A stretch of 64,000 nucleotides of DNA from positions 15,826,352-15,890,351 of the forward strand of contig NC_037600.1 in NCBI RefSeq assembly GCF_003073045.1, read 5' to 3'. The position numbers were made by a program, and so were the translations under genes. Every line of letters begins with the position of its first letter. The first letter of the stretch is position 1. Shown here in pieces: positions 10,495-21,697 of this stretch. The notes beneath the pieces were generated by a model. The model saw only the letters and a list, made by a program, of their open reading frames with translations, made no database searches and was not told the origin of the DNA. Source of the DNA: Pomacea canaliculata. Lineage: Eukaryota > Mollusca > Gastropoda > Architaenioglossa > Ampullariidae.

Positions 10495-12665
10495 GTGTGT
10501 GTAAGTTAGTTATAATCATTATTTTGTATCGATGTTTACATGGATACCTAGTGCTCGTTATGTAATCGTCACCTTTATTTAACAAACGTTTACTATTTAA
10601 GAAATGTTCACTGAAAGGTGTTTCGCATTATTTCTCTTTGTTCTGATAAAGGTTCTCTCACAAGCAGTAGATTAAGAAACGTTGTTGAAGACTAATGTAT
10701 ACTTGATAATGTAAATGAAATCACTGTGTTTAGTTACGTGAGATGCTCCAATACAATTTTGCCCTGGCGGTCGTCATCAGAAGAGGAGCTGAAAACTATC
10801 CGCGAGGTGGCAGCACGTGACTGGCAGACGTTCCTCCTCCTAAGAGCAGCAGAACTCAAACCAGGTGAGTAGGTGGAAGTTAGAAAGGTATCTGTAATCC
10901 TTCTGAAAGTGAGTGAAGAAAAGAAATACGAAGATGATGGTGATGGATGGTGATGATGATTATTATTATTCACATGTTATGATGACGCTGTTGAGGGAGT
11001 GATTATAATATCACACAATGACAGGAAGAGTAACTTTTAAAATGTGTGTACTAAACTGTGTGGACGTTAATAACAGTAACTGTGTCCAGACCATTGTAAT
11101 GACATTGTGACTGAAGCCAAGACTATAATGTTGATATAGGTGATAAGGATGGCGATTATGAAACATGTATAACATCATCGATTCAATCTAACAAACTCCA
11201 CAATAATTCAAAGCAGCTATGTAAAAATGCATTGTTTTTCTTTTGTTCTCCAGGTGGACTTCTTTTTGATACTCAGACTGCTAAGCTCCTGGGGAGCAAC
11301 CCTCCACAGACTCGCACTTTGACCTACCCTCTCTCTGAAAGCGACACTGGAACAAGACAAGATAGCTCTCAAGATATTTGGACTTCTTTTGATTTGAGTT
11401 GGAAGGAATTATACGCAGAAGGAATAATTACAAAAGTGAATAAAACATACAATAATAAACTTATTCTTGATTTTACACTTTTGCCGTGTAACGGTAACTA
11501 TAAGTTTCGATATTGCATCGAACACAGTTTGATTACCTTGAACCAATCTGTTCGTGGTTTTAGTCAAGTCAACAATGTCTGAAACAGCTTTCATTAAGCG
11601 ATGTTCCAAACCAAATTATTGTATCTAAGGACCATTAAGACAAAAAATTGCAGATTTTCAGTTCTCGATGGAGTTTTCTATTTGTCCAATCAGTTCAGAC
11701 TAGGCCTCTTCTGAAGACACTGTGTCCCCAAAACCTCGATGTAGAAACTAGATTGGTCAAAGGTCATTTATCAAGAGATATTATTAAATACGTGTTAATG
11801 ATTATATTAAATTGAAAGATTATCTTGTTATGGAAGAGGCCTCGCTTAAGCAGTACTGAAAAATATCTCAATCTCTCGATGTCTAGTTGTATAAGAAATC
11901 AGAAATATTAAGAATTGTGAAGGAAGAGATCAAGATTGACATTCACCTTTACAATTTATTTTTTAGGAGGAGTTCCAGTCGTGCACTCTTCCGCTGGTGT
12001 TTCGGACTTTACAAGAAGTAAAGACTCCTTTCGAGAATGCCGCCATGTCTCCAGTCCGACAGGCTGGTCTCAACTTGATAAAGGACCCACAAGAGTTTCT
12101 CACTTATTGTCCTGTCAAAACACTGTGGCGACAAAAGCTACAGACTGGTCAGTGTAAACAAAATTTCATTTTATCTTTTTTTTTATTTTTATTTTTTTAT
12201 TTGTTTTGCCTTGTCTCTGGAAAGATTACTGCGTAAAATTTTCTATTAATTTTGGATTTAAATAAAATAGAGGTAAGCATTTTATTTATAATAAAATTAA
12301 ATTAAAGACCAGCAATACTGTTAAGTAAGGACTGAAACTAAGGTCAAATCATCTTTTGACGAGAACAAACATTTATGTGTTGTATTGTCTGTGAATGTTT
12401 ACTCATTTGTTAAGTGGTGCATGTATTTTTTGCAGATGGCGTTGACGACAGAATGATGTTTGCTCAACTTCTCGCAAAAGCATTTTGTCTTGTGTTAGAT
12501 GGGACTTTGAGGAACACTTTGAGAAACACAAGACCTGCTGAGGAACACTTGCCCATAATCCAACGCCTCCAGCAGAAGTTCATTCAAAGAGTTGCTGCCT
12601 TGAACCCAGAGATTTTCAAAAGTGAAATTGTTGTGAGAATCCTTGCTGCACAGAAGTCAAAATGA
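9242..12665 (+). CDS. SABATH-like methyltransferase, copy 2 (compensated frameshift)
   Basis: Exons: A 9242-9524 (5' UTR part from 9144), B 9618-9717, C 9956-10053, D 10211-10349, E 10734-10864, F 11254-11435, G 11967-12147, H 12436-12665; 447 codons, open throughout. Domain order as in copy 3. Exon B has one extra T near 9691 and exon C lacks one A near 9989. Together they restore the frame but replace 20 residues just after SAM motif I (from LRLIHKVI... to ...PDLK) with unrelated sequence, while motif I (GDYGTCDG) and IQVLYED stay intact. Exon E is also unusual (SNTILPWRSSSEEELK, FLLLRAAEL). Catalytic competence is doubtful. An upstream in-frame ATG exists at 9206; I chose the ATG shared by all copies (MLKTV). 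The intronic CRE/TATA block of the other copies is missing from intron E-F. Poly(A) signal at 12671. Confidence 0.82.
10445..10500. repeat. (TC)n microsatellite in intron D-E, copy 2
   Basis: CT dinucleotides ending in GTGTGTG. The tract is at the same intronic place in copies 2-7 but varies in length and interruption. Confidence 0.9.
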
Positions 12666-13861
12666 CTGGCAATAAAATAACTAAAACTTCCTTCTAACTG
12701 TTGTGTCCAGACATTAGCAGTTTTATTCAGATGGACAAGTGTAATTGCAACATGTTAGCAACACTTTTTTTTCAGTAATATAACAGCGCATTGTTTAGAA
12801 ATTGTAGACTTAGTGGCTTTGAGAAAAGTGTTTAAATTACGAAGAAAGTTTCCGCAGGACAGATACAGAAAAATACATCGTAGTTAGGATTTTTATTATT
12901 ATTATTTTTTTACGTTATTTTGTTTTGTTTAGTAAACAGTGGCAGACTCTTACAGGCAAATCATTTTGTTTATTTGTGTGAAAGAACACGCAATTGTCTG
13001 ACCCTGCAAGTGTGTTCGAAAGGGAGTGAGCGAGAGACACTACACGTGTCGTGACACAAACCAACCGTAAGTTGATCGACAAGAGAAGGAAATTGAAAGG
13101 CTAACTAAAAACACTTTCAATTTTTAAAAACTGGTAAAGAAGAAGACAAGCAAATTATCTAAAAAAAAAAAAGGAGCCACAAGAGCTTCCTCGTGTAGAA
13201 AAAATGTGAGCATAAAACCCATCCCATTAACAACAATAGAACCCGAAAACCTCATGACAGTTGTGCCGAGATGTTTGTTGTTTAATTGGGTAAAGGGACG
13301 TAGACATGGTGCGTGCGTGCAGAGTTAACTGTAGAAATCATACACCCCGTGTCGACAGACACCATTGCCGCCACCTTTCTCAACACCAGCATATACAAAG
13401 TTTTGTTTTGACCAACCATACGACTGGCTTTATTCGTGTCCCCATGTACCTTTGTCACCTTTGTTATCATATCGTTCATCAAGGAGCTGCTCAATGTAAA
13501 CAAAGGTCAGCTCGTGGCTTTACATTGGCGGTGAACTGAGTGGTTTTCTTTGTCCAGTCATTCACTTTCGTAACCATTTCCTTAACTTATAAACCAGGTG
13601 CCCCAAGGTTCGCGGCAGGAGAGCCTGCGGGAGTAGAGCAAAGAATACCAGCTGCACAGGACACAAACAACTGTAATTAGCAGCTGCGAGTAACCTCGTT
13701 TTCACGCGTCTCATAATACTACCCCTTCCTACCTTTAAAATTCTTGACCCACAATTATTCACGTCCTTATTTATATACTCCGTTTACTTGTAGAGCGCGA
13801 TGTGCAGTCACGATGTCAGACGCAATTTTTCACTGGATCAGCTTTTGCTTTCTTGTTGCAG
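12666..13861. other. Spacer between copies 2 and 3 (exon 1 deleted)
   Basis: Contains the shared spacer segment (CAGTGGCAGACTCTTACAGG...) and the CCGTGTCGACAGACACC motif that in other spacers precedes exon 1. Here the latter jumps directly (near 13383) to the CAGCATATACAAAG segment that normally follows exon 1, so exon 1 and its donor are absent. No other gene is visible. Confidence 0.65.
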
Positions 13862-13955
13862 ACGGCAGACGAGTTTCACAAGCTCCTTGAACATTCCCTG
13901 TGAAGTAGTTCAGTGCAGTAGTTTGCTCTCTTCACACCTGAAGGACGCTGGTAAG

Positions 13956-16900
13956 ATGCTGAAGATTGTGCTCCCCCGTCTTGTGACCACGACTGCCGCT
14001 TGTCGCCCGCCATCTCTACATCTGACGTCACTGTTATCTCTACCGTCAAGGAAGAGGGCGTCAGATGGCGCTGCTACGTCAACGATGCGAAGAGAGATGT
14101 CTGGAGATGTAGCAGGTGCCGAGACACCTTCCTTTCAATACTTCTGGCAGCCTGGTTCTGGCTTCTATGGCGAAAATCTCGGAAGACAGGCACAACCTTC
14201 GGTTGCCATTTGTGAAGAAATTGTTTTATCTTATATCGGTACGTGAGTGATTTTATTTAAATATTTTTAATTTCGGAAGACTGATTTTTTTTTTTAAAGT
14301 GACTATGGGAAATGCCGCCAATTTATATACATTATTTCTTACTATGGCAGCAGCATAGTGCCGTATGTGTTTGTGTGTACTGAGCAGTAATTCAACGAAA
14401 CTGAAAACCTGCTGTTGATTTTTCTATCTACTAGACGCCGTGCCGGTGCCTTCACCAAAAGGCGTGTTCACCATTGGTGACTATGGAACGTGCGATGGGA
14501 CAGTGTCTCTACGACTGATACACAAGGTCATCGGTAAGTAAAGAAGAAGCGCAAAGCAGAATTGTCATCATTAATCAATGGTATTATATTTATGAAATCA
14601 TGTTCTTTTGATTCCAATACTTGTCAAAAAAAAAAACCAGAATAACAATAATAATTAAGCAGGACTGGTGACGAAGAACTGACAAATAAGTACTTGTCTT
14701 TGTAGTATTATTAAATAAGCAGACTAATAAGACGATTATTTATTGCTTCAGACCACTTGCGAAACAAACATGGACCCGATCTGAAGATCCAGGTGTTGTA
14801 CGAAGATCACGCATCCAACGACTACAACAGCCTCTTCAAAACTATTTACGGTAATTGTATTTATAGGGGTGAGCTCTGAGTCTCTCGTAACTTTTCTTTT
14901 ATCTAACACACACAACAATTTCTACAATTTAACGGATGACTTCCCTTTTATCTAACATGCTCAAAAATTTTCTAGCAATTTAACAAACGATATTATTTTG
15001 TCTCTCTGGAAGGTCAAACCTCGTACATGACCAAGTTCACCAACGTGTTCCCCCTGGTATGTGGCACTAATTTCTACAAGCAGTGTGTACCTGATAACAC
15101 CTGTGACATCATCATGTCCTCATTCGCTACGGTGTATTTGAGTAACGAGAGGTAGGTAATACAGAGCAGCACTTCATTAAAAAAAAAACGTAAAAAAGCC
15201 CAAATCAACTGATGTCTGTTGCTGTGATATAGCCCTAGCTGCTGACACGGCATTAAACACAAATAAATAAACAAACTGATGTCTAAAATATATAACCATC
15301 TTTGATCAAATACCATATTTTATTTCCTCACCCTCTCGCTCTCTCTCTTTCTTTCTGTCTCTGTCTCTGTCTCTGTCTCTGTCTCTGTCTCTGTCTCTGT
15401 CTCTGTGGCTCTCTCTCTCTCTCTCTCTCTCTAAGTTAGTTGTAATCATTATTTTGTATCGATGTTTACATGGATACCTAGTGCTCTTTATGTAAAAGTC
15501 ACCTTTATTTAATAAACGTTTAATGTTTTAGAAATGTTCACTTAATGGTGTTTCGCATTATTTCTATTTGTTCCGTGTAAAGATTCTCACACAAGCAGTA
15601 GATTAAGAACCGTCGTTAAAATTAATGTATACTTGATAATGTGAATGAAATCACTGTTTAGTTACGTGAGATGTTCCAATACAATGTTCCCCTGGCGGTC
15701 GACATCACAAGAGGAGTTGCGCGCTCACCGCGAGGCTGCAGCACGTGACTGGCAGACGTTCCTCCTCCACAGAGCAGCAGAACTCAAACCAGGTGAGTAG
15801 GTGTGTAGCGGGCACGATGTTTGAGATTTGGGTGTGAAACTCCAACACAAATTCGTCAAATTCGTTCTTTATTTTGATGTTAAGAATATTTTTCTAGCTA
15901 GTCTCCTCCTTCGGTCTTTTTCTAACGTCGTCCGTTTTCCGTCACATTTTTGTCGTCACCTTTTTGTCGTCACCCTTATTTTGACATCACAATGTATGAC
16001 GTCACACCTCCAGCCCACCACACACCCAAACCAGAACTCAAAATAACTATGTAAATACACATGACATTCCCCAGCCCCCAAATGTCATGGGTGATACAGG
16101 TGGAAGTTAGGTGTCTGTTATCCTTCGGAAGGTTATGTGCAGAGAGGGAGTGAAGAAAAGAAAGAAGGTGATTATCTAGTGAGTCGTGTTAGGTCTCGTA
16201 TTGTCTCGTGTACAATGGTGTCTTGTGTCTGACGTCTTGTGTGCGTCATTTGTCCCACGTCACTTGAAGCAGAAAATGACGTCATATAAAATAGAAAGGA
16301 AGTTGCTCTCAAAATGGCCAACTAAGGGGGAAAATAAAAGTCTTCGTCCGCCATCTTCTTTATAACTCTCAGTGACAGTCCTCTGAACTTGTGCCTCTTC
16401 GATTCATCTATAAATCTCTTCATCCTCATTCTCGTCGTCATCTGCAAGGTCTTCTCGAGCGTTGTGTGTGTGCGTGTGTGTGTGTAATACGTCATACGTA
16501 CGCAAGGTAAGTTTACGTTCGTCATTTACAATGATGCTATTGTGATAAAGATGACAAAATAATGTTAAAACAGGTGACTAGGATAGCGAGTATGAAACTT
16601 GCGTCACACCATCAACATAATAAAATAAACTCAATAATAATTCGAAGAAGCTAAACATTTCACATGTTGTTCTTCAGGTGGACTTCTTTTCGATGTTCAG
16701 GCTGCTAGACTCCTGGGGAGCAACCCTCCACAGACTCGAACTTTGACCTACCCTCTCGCTGAAAACTTCACTGGAGTGGGAGTAGAATGCGTCCAAGATA
16801 TTTGGACTTGTTTTGATTTGAGTTGGAAGGAATTATACATGGAAGGACTAATTACAAAAGTAAATGAAATATAGAATATTAAAATTATTCTTGTTTTTAC

Positions 16901-18323
16901 ATTTGTGCCATGTAACAGTAACTGAAAGTTTAGATACTGCATCGAACACAATTAGATTACCTTGAACCAATATATTTCTGTTATTAGTCTGGTCATCAGT
17001 CGTATCTGAAACTGCCTTCGCTAAGCCATGTTCCAAACCAAATCCATATATGTTTACAAGAAACATTAAAACAAAAAAATTGCTGGTTTTAAGTTCTTGA
17101 TGTATTTTTTCTATTTGTCCAGATCAGTTCAGACTAAGAGCCCTCCTGAAGTAACTGTGTCCCCAAACACTCGATGTTAGAGTAGAACCTAAATAGGTCC
17201 AAAGTCATTTATCAGGAGACACCTTTATACATATGTACCCTATAATGATTGTATTGAATTGAAAGATTATCATGGGAAAAGTTTGGGAAAAGTGAGAATA
17301 ATGAAAACAAGAAACCTTTGACAACGGCAGACACGATGTTTAGTAAAGTACGACTTCAGTCAAAGTAATCTTCACTAATCTTACGAATTCTAATAATCTC
17401 TTAGAAATATTTAGGATAAAAAGAAATTGAACGATGTCTTCTTATGGAAGAGGCTTCGTTTAAACAATACTGAGAAGTATTATCAATTTCTCGATTTATG
17501 GTTGTATAAGGCATCAGAAACATTAAGAATTGTGAGCGAAGAGATCAGGATTACATTGACTATTTCAATTAATTCTCTAGGAGGAGTTCCAGTCGTGCAC
17601 TCTTCCGCTGACATACCGGACTTTACACGAAATAAAGGCTCCTTTCGAGAATGCCGCCATGTCTCCAGTCCCACAGGCTGGTCTCAACTTGTTAAATGAC
17701 CCACAAGAGTTTATCACTCATTGCTCTGTCAAGAAACTGTGGCGACAAAAGCTACAGACTGGTCAGTGTAAACTAAATTTCATGCTGTCTCATTTTTTTA
17801 CCTGACAAACATACTTCTCTGGAAAGATTACTACGTGAAAATTGTGAATTAAAATAGTAAAATACAAAATGTACAGTAAGAAATTTAACTGTATGCAGTT
17901 TTTCACGACCTCGTAAAAAAGAAATATATGTATGTTTATTAAAGACCAACTTGAACGGTTTGCGTTTTTTGTTTGTTGGTTGGTTTTTTTTATAGATATT
18001 AATAAGGACTGAAAGTAAGGTCAGTTCGTATTTTTGTGTTGTATTGTCTGTGAATGTTTACTCATTTGTTAAGTGGTGCACGTATTGTTGCAGATGGCGT
18101 TGACGACAGAATGATGTTTGCTCAACTTCTCGCAAAGGCATTTTATCTTGTGTTGGATGCGACTTTGAGAAACACTTTGAGATACACACGACCTGCTGAG
18201 GAACACTTACCCATAATCCAACGCCTCCAGCAGACGTTCATTCAAAAAGTTGCTGCCTTGAACCCAGAGACTTTTAGAAGTGAATATGTTGTGGTAATTC
18301 TCGCTGCACAGAAGTCAAAATGA
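13956..18323 (+). CDS. SABATH-like methyltransferase, copy 3 (intact)
   Basis: Exons: A 13956-14238 (UTR part from 13862), B 14435-14533, C 14752-14850, D 15013-15151, E 15662-15792, F 16678-16859, G 17581-17761, H 18094-18323; 447 residues, phases 1-1-1-2-1-0-1. Residues 1-40 lack acidic residues and are rich in R, S, T and L (possible mitochondrial presequence). Next come FWQPGSGFYGENLGR, VFTIGDYGTCDG (SAM motif I), KIQVLYEDHASNDYNSLFK, the region VCGTNFYKQCVPDNTCDIIMSSF matching the plant GSFYxRLFP...HSS segment, RDWQTFLLHRAAELKPGG, and a C-terminal cap (ELYMEGLITK, FRTLQEVKAPF-like, LLAKAFYLVLD). SAM-dependent methyl transfer is inferred from the family; the acceptor is unknown. Markers WTCFDLSW, CSVKKLWRQ and SEYVVVIL are shared only with copy 6. 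Poly(A) signal at 18413. Confidence 0.87.
15319..15432. repeat. (TC)n / (TCTGTC)n microsatellite in intron D-E, copy 3
   Basis: CTCTCT tract containing an internal array of about nine TCTGTC hexamers, a variant not seen in the other copies. Confidence 0.9.
16220..16506 (+). promoter_or_regulatory. Conserved CRE + TATA block in intron E-F, copy 3
   Basis: Palindromic TGACGTCA at 16277-16284 directly followed by TATAAAAT (16285-16292), with an upstream CCCACGTCAC half-site. About 220 bp downstream lies a donor-like CGCAAG|GTAAGT at 16506. This resembles a small promoter plus first exon inside the gene. The block is repeated in copies 4-7. Confidence 0.4.
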
Positions 18324-19651
18324 CTGGCAAATGTATAATACATTCTTGCACTTTACTTATGCTGGCTTAGTTAGGATTTTATTATTATTATTTATGTTAT
18401 TTTGTTTTGTTTAATAAACAGTGGCAGACTCTTACAGGCAAATCATTTTGTTTATTTGTGTGAAAGAACACGTAATTGTCTGACCCCGCAAGTGTCTTCG
18501 AAAGGGAGCGAGAGACACTACACGGTGTCCTGACACAAACCCAACGGTCGTGATCTCTTTTATTGCTGAGTGAGACAAGAGTGCATGCCGCCACACCCTC
18601 TTACACAATTTTTACAGACCAAGAACCGATGAACACTCTCACTAGTCGACCTTTCTTCTGACCTATTAAGCACCAACACGACATTCACCTTCGCAGGTCA
18701 CGTGTTCTCGTAACCCCCTTACTCCCCCGTGCACTATTAGCGATTTTAGTAAGTGGATCAGCGACACCACCCAGTTCATTCCTAGTAAGGATGTACAACA
18801 AAAATATCATTTCTGACGAAATGTGATTTACCCTCAGACAGAAGACACCTTCACCGGAACAACCTGTCTAACGACATGAGTCTAGCTCCTCCAATGCCAC
18901 CAATAAAGACAGTACCCAGCATATAAAACGTCCACTGAAAATAATATACCCGTGAAATCCCTTTGACGTCTGTCCAATTTCACTTTAGCTCTTTTAATTA
19001 GTTAATTAAATTGATTGATTGTTGCAGCGTTCCTAAGTTTGAAATATTGCATCAGGTTGTCAATATTGATGAGTTCGCAGTATAGTCCTTAGTTTGTAGC
19101 AGCATATACAAAGATTTGTTTTTACCATGTGACTGGCTTTATTCGTGTCTCCAAGTACCTTGTCACCTTTGTTATCATATCGCTCGTCAAGGAGCCGCTC
19201 AATGTGAACATAGGTCAGCTCGTGGCTTTCCATGGGCAGTGAGCTGAGTGGTTTTCTTTGTCAATCAGTCCCTTTCGTAATCCTTTTCCCTTAAAATCAC
19301 GTGCCCCAAGGTACGCGACAGGACGGCCTGCGGGAGTCGAGCAAAAAATTCCAGCTGCACAGGGAACGAACACCTGTAATTAGCAGCTGCGATTAACCTC
19401 GTTTTCACGCGTTTCATAATACTACCCCTTCCTACCTTGTAAACCCCTCTCCCACAATTACCCACGTCCTTATTCCTCTACTCCATATAAAAAAAAAATA
19501 ATAATAAAAACCTGCTTGTAAAAGCAAAAGTAACATCAAAAGTAGTAATAGGGACGAATCAACAGCTTGTTTACTTGTACAGCGCAATGTGTAGTCGCGT
19601 AATATCATTTGCATTTTTTTCACATAAGCAGCTTTTGCTTTCCTGTTGCAG
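18324..19651. other. Spacer between copies 3 and 4 (exon 1 deleted)
   Basis: Carries the shared spacer segments (CAGTGGCAGACTC..., TATTAGCGATTTTAG..., GATTGTTGCAGCGTTCCTAAG) and then joins at about 19040 to the segment that follows exon 1 elsewhere (CAGGTTGTCAATATTGATGAG). Exon 1 and about 1.9 kb of upstream sequence are missing relative to the spacer before copy 5. No independent gene is visible. Confidence 0.65.
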
Positions 19652-19749
19652 ACGGCAGACGAGTTTCACAAGCTCCTTGAACATTCCCTGTGAGTGGAGT
19701 GGTTCAGTGCAGTATGTCGCTCTCTTCACACCTTAGGTGCGCTGGTAAG

Positions 19750-21638
19750 ATGCTGAAGACTGTGCTCCCCTGTCTTGTGACCACGACTGCCGCTTGTTGC
19801 CCGCCATTACATCTGACGTCACTACCGTCAGGGAAGAGGGCGTCAGATGGCGCTGCTACGTCAACGATGCGAAGAGAGATGTCTGGAGATGTAGCACGTG
19901 CCGAGACACCTTCCTTTCAATACTTCTGGCAGCCTGGTTCTGGCTTCTATGGCGAAAATCTCGGAAGACTGACACAACCTTCGGTTGACATTTGTGAAGA
20001 AATTATTTTATCTTATATCGGTACGTGAGTGATACGATTTTATCTCAGTATTTTTAATATCGGTAGACTGCTTTTTAGTGACTATGTGACATGAACCCAA
20101 TTTATACACATTATTTCTTACTATGTCAGCAGCATAGTGCAGTGTGTGTGTGTGTAAGGCACCAGCATAGTTCAAGAAAGATTATAGAAAGCACATCTTT
20201 GAACTAAAATACCCAATCAGCAAAGGAAGATTGGGGACACGTGTGACCTATGTCATGAACTAGGTGTGTCGCCTGTAGAATTTATTCATGGAACTCAAGC
20301 CGAAGGTGAATGATTTTGATGTAGGCATGAAAGTTTCGGATCACTTGGAACTCGTTTCATTTTTATTTTTGCCTTTCAGTATAGACCATCGGAGAGATAG
20401 TATTAAATTTTTTCTTCTGTATTGTTATTTGTATTGTAACAATTAAAACGCAACTGGAAGCATTCAACGGGGATCTCGGTGCACACGTATGTCTCGGTAA
20501 AGACAACTGAGTGGCTAACAGACGGACCTCTAGCAATTCACATTGACCACCGGAATGTGTGTGCTGCACATTGTCGCTTTTTAAGCTTTTCTAATACAAC
20601 TCTAAAACAAGGAAATACTTTTTTTCTAAAAAAAAACAACATTCACGTCTCAAGTTGTCTATATATCATGTTTCATGTCTCTGTGGTTATCAAGAAACCA
20701 TTTTTTGTAGAATTTACTAACCCCTGATCTCGATGAAACGGAATAGCCTGCTGTTGATTTTTCTATCTTCTAGACGCAGTGCCGGTACCTTCACCAAAAG
20801 GCGTGTTCACCATTGGTGACTATGGAACGTGCGATGGGTTAGTGTCTCTACGACTGATACACAAAGTCATCGGTAAGTAAAGAAGTAGTGCAAAGGGGAA
20901 AGAGAGCAGTAATTGTCATCATTAAGCAATGGTATTATATTTATGAAATCATATTTTTTGATAGCTATATTTGTAAAACAAACGAAGAACTGACAAATAA
21001 ATACTTGTCTTTGTAGTATTACTAAATAAATAGATTAATACGCGATTATTTTTATCTTCAGACCACTTGCGAAACAAATATGGACCCGACCTGAAGATCC
21101 AGGTGTTATACGAAGATCACGCATCCAACGACTACAACAGTCTCTTCAAAACTATTTACGGTAATTGTATTTAAAGGGGTGAGCTCTGAGTCTCTCGTAA
21201 CTTTTAACTTTTCTACAAATTTAACAGACGAATTCCCTTTTATCTAACATTCTCAATTTTTCTACCAATTTAACAGACGATATTATTTTGTCTTTCTGGA
21301 AGGTCAAACCTCGTACATGACCAAGTTCACCAACGTGTTCCCCCTGGTATGTGGCACTAACTTCTACAAGCAGTGTGTACCTGACAACACCTGTGACGTC
21401 ATCATGTCCTCATTCGCCACGATGTATTTGAGTAACGAGAGGTGGGTCATACAGAGCAGCATTTGATTTAAAAAAAAGTAAAAAAAGCCCAAATCACCTG
21501 ATGTCTGTTGCCGTGATATAGCCCTAGTTGCTGGCACGGCATTAAACACAAATAAACAAACTGATGTCTAAAATATATAACCATCTTTGATCAAATACGA
21601 TATTTTATTTCCTCTCCCTCTCGCTCTTTCCCTCTCTT

Positions 21639-21697
<59 letters not shown>

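Noticed and set aside
11967-12157. Exon G read in the frame GVPVVHSSAD...
   Set aside because: It ends in stops in several copies and does not match the family; the frame EEFQSCTLPL..RTLQEVKAPF fits exon phases and the SABATH C-terminal cap.
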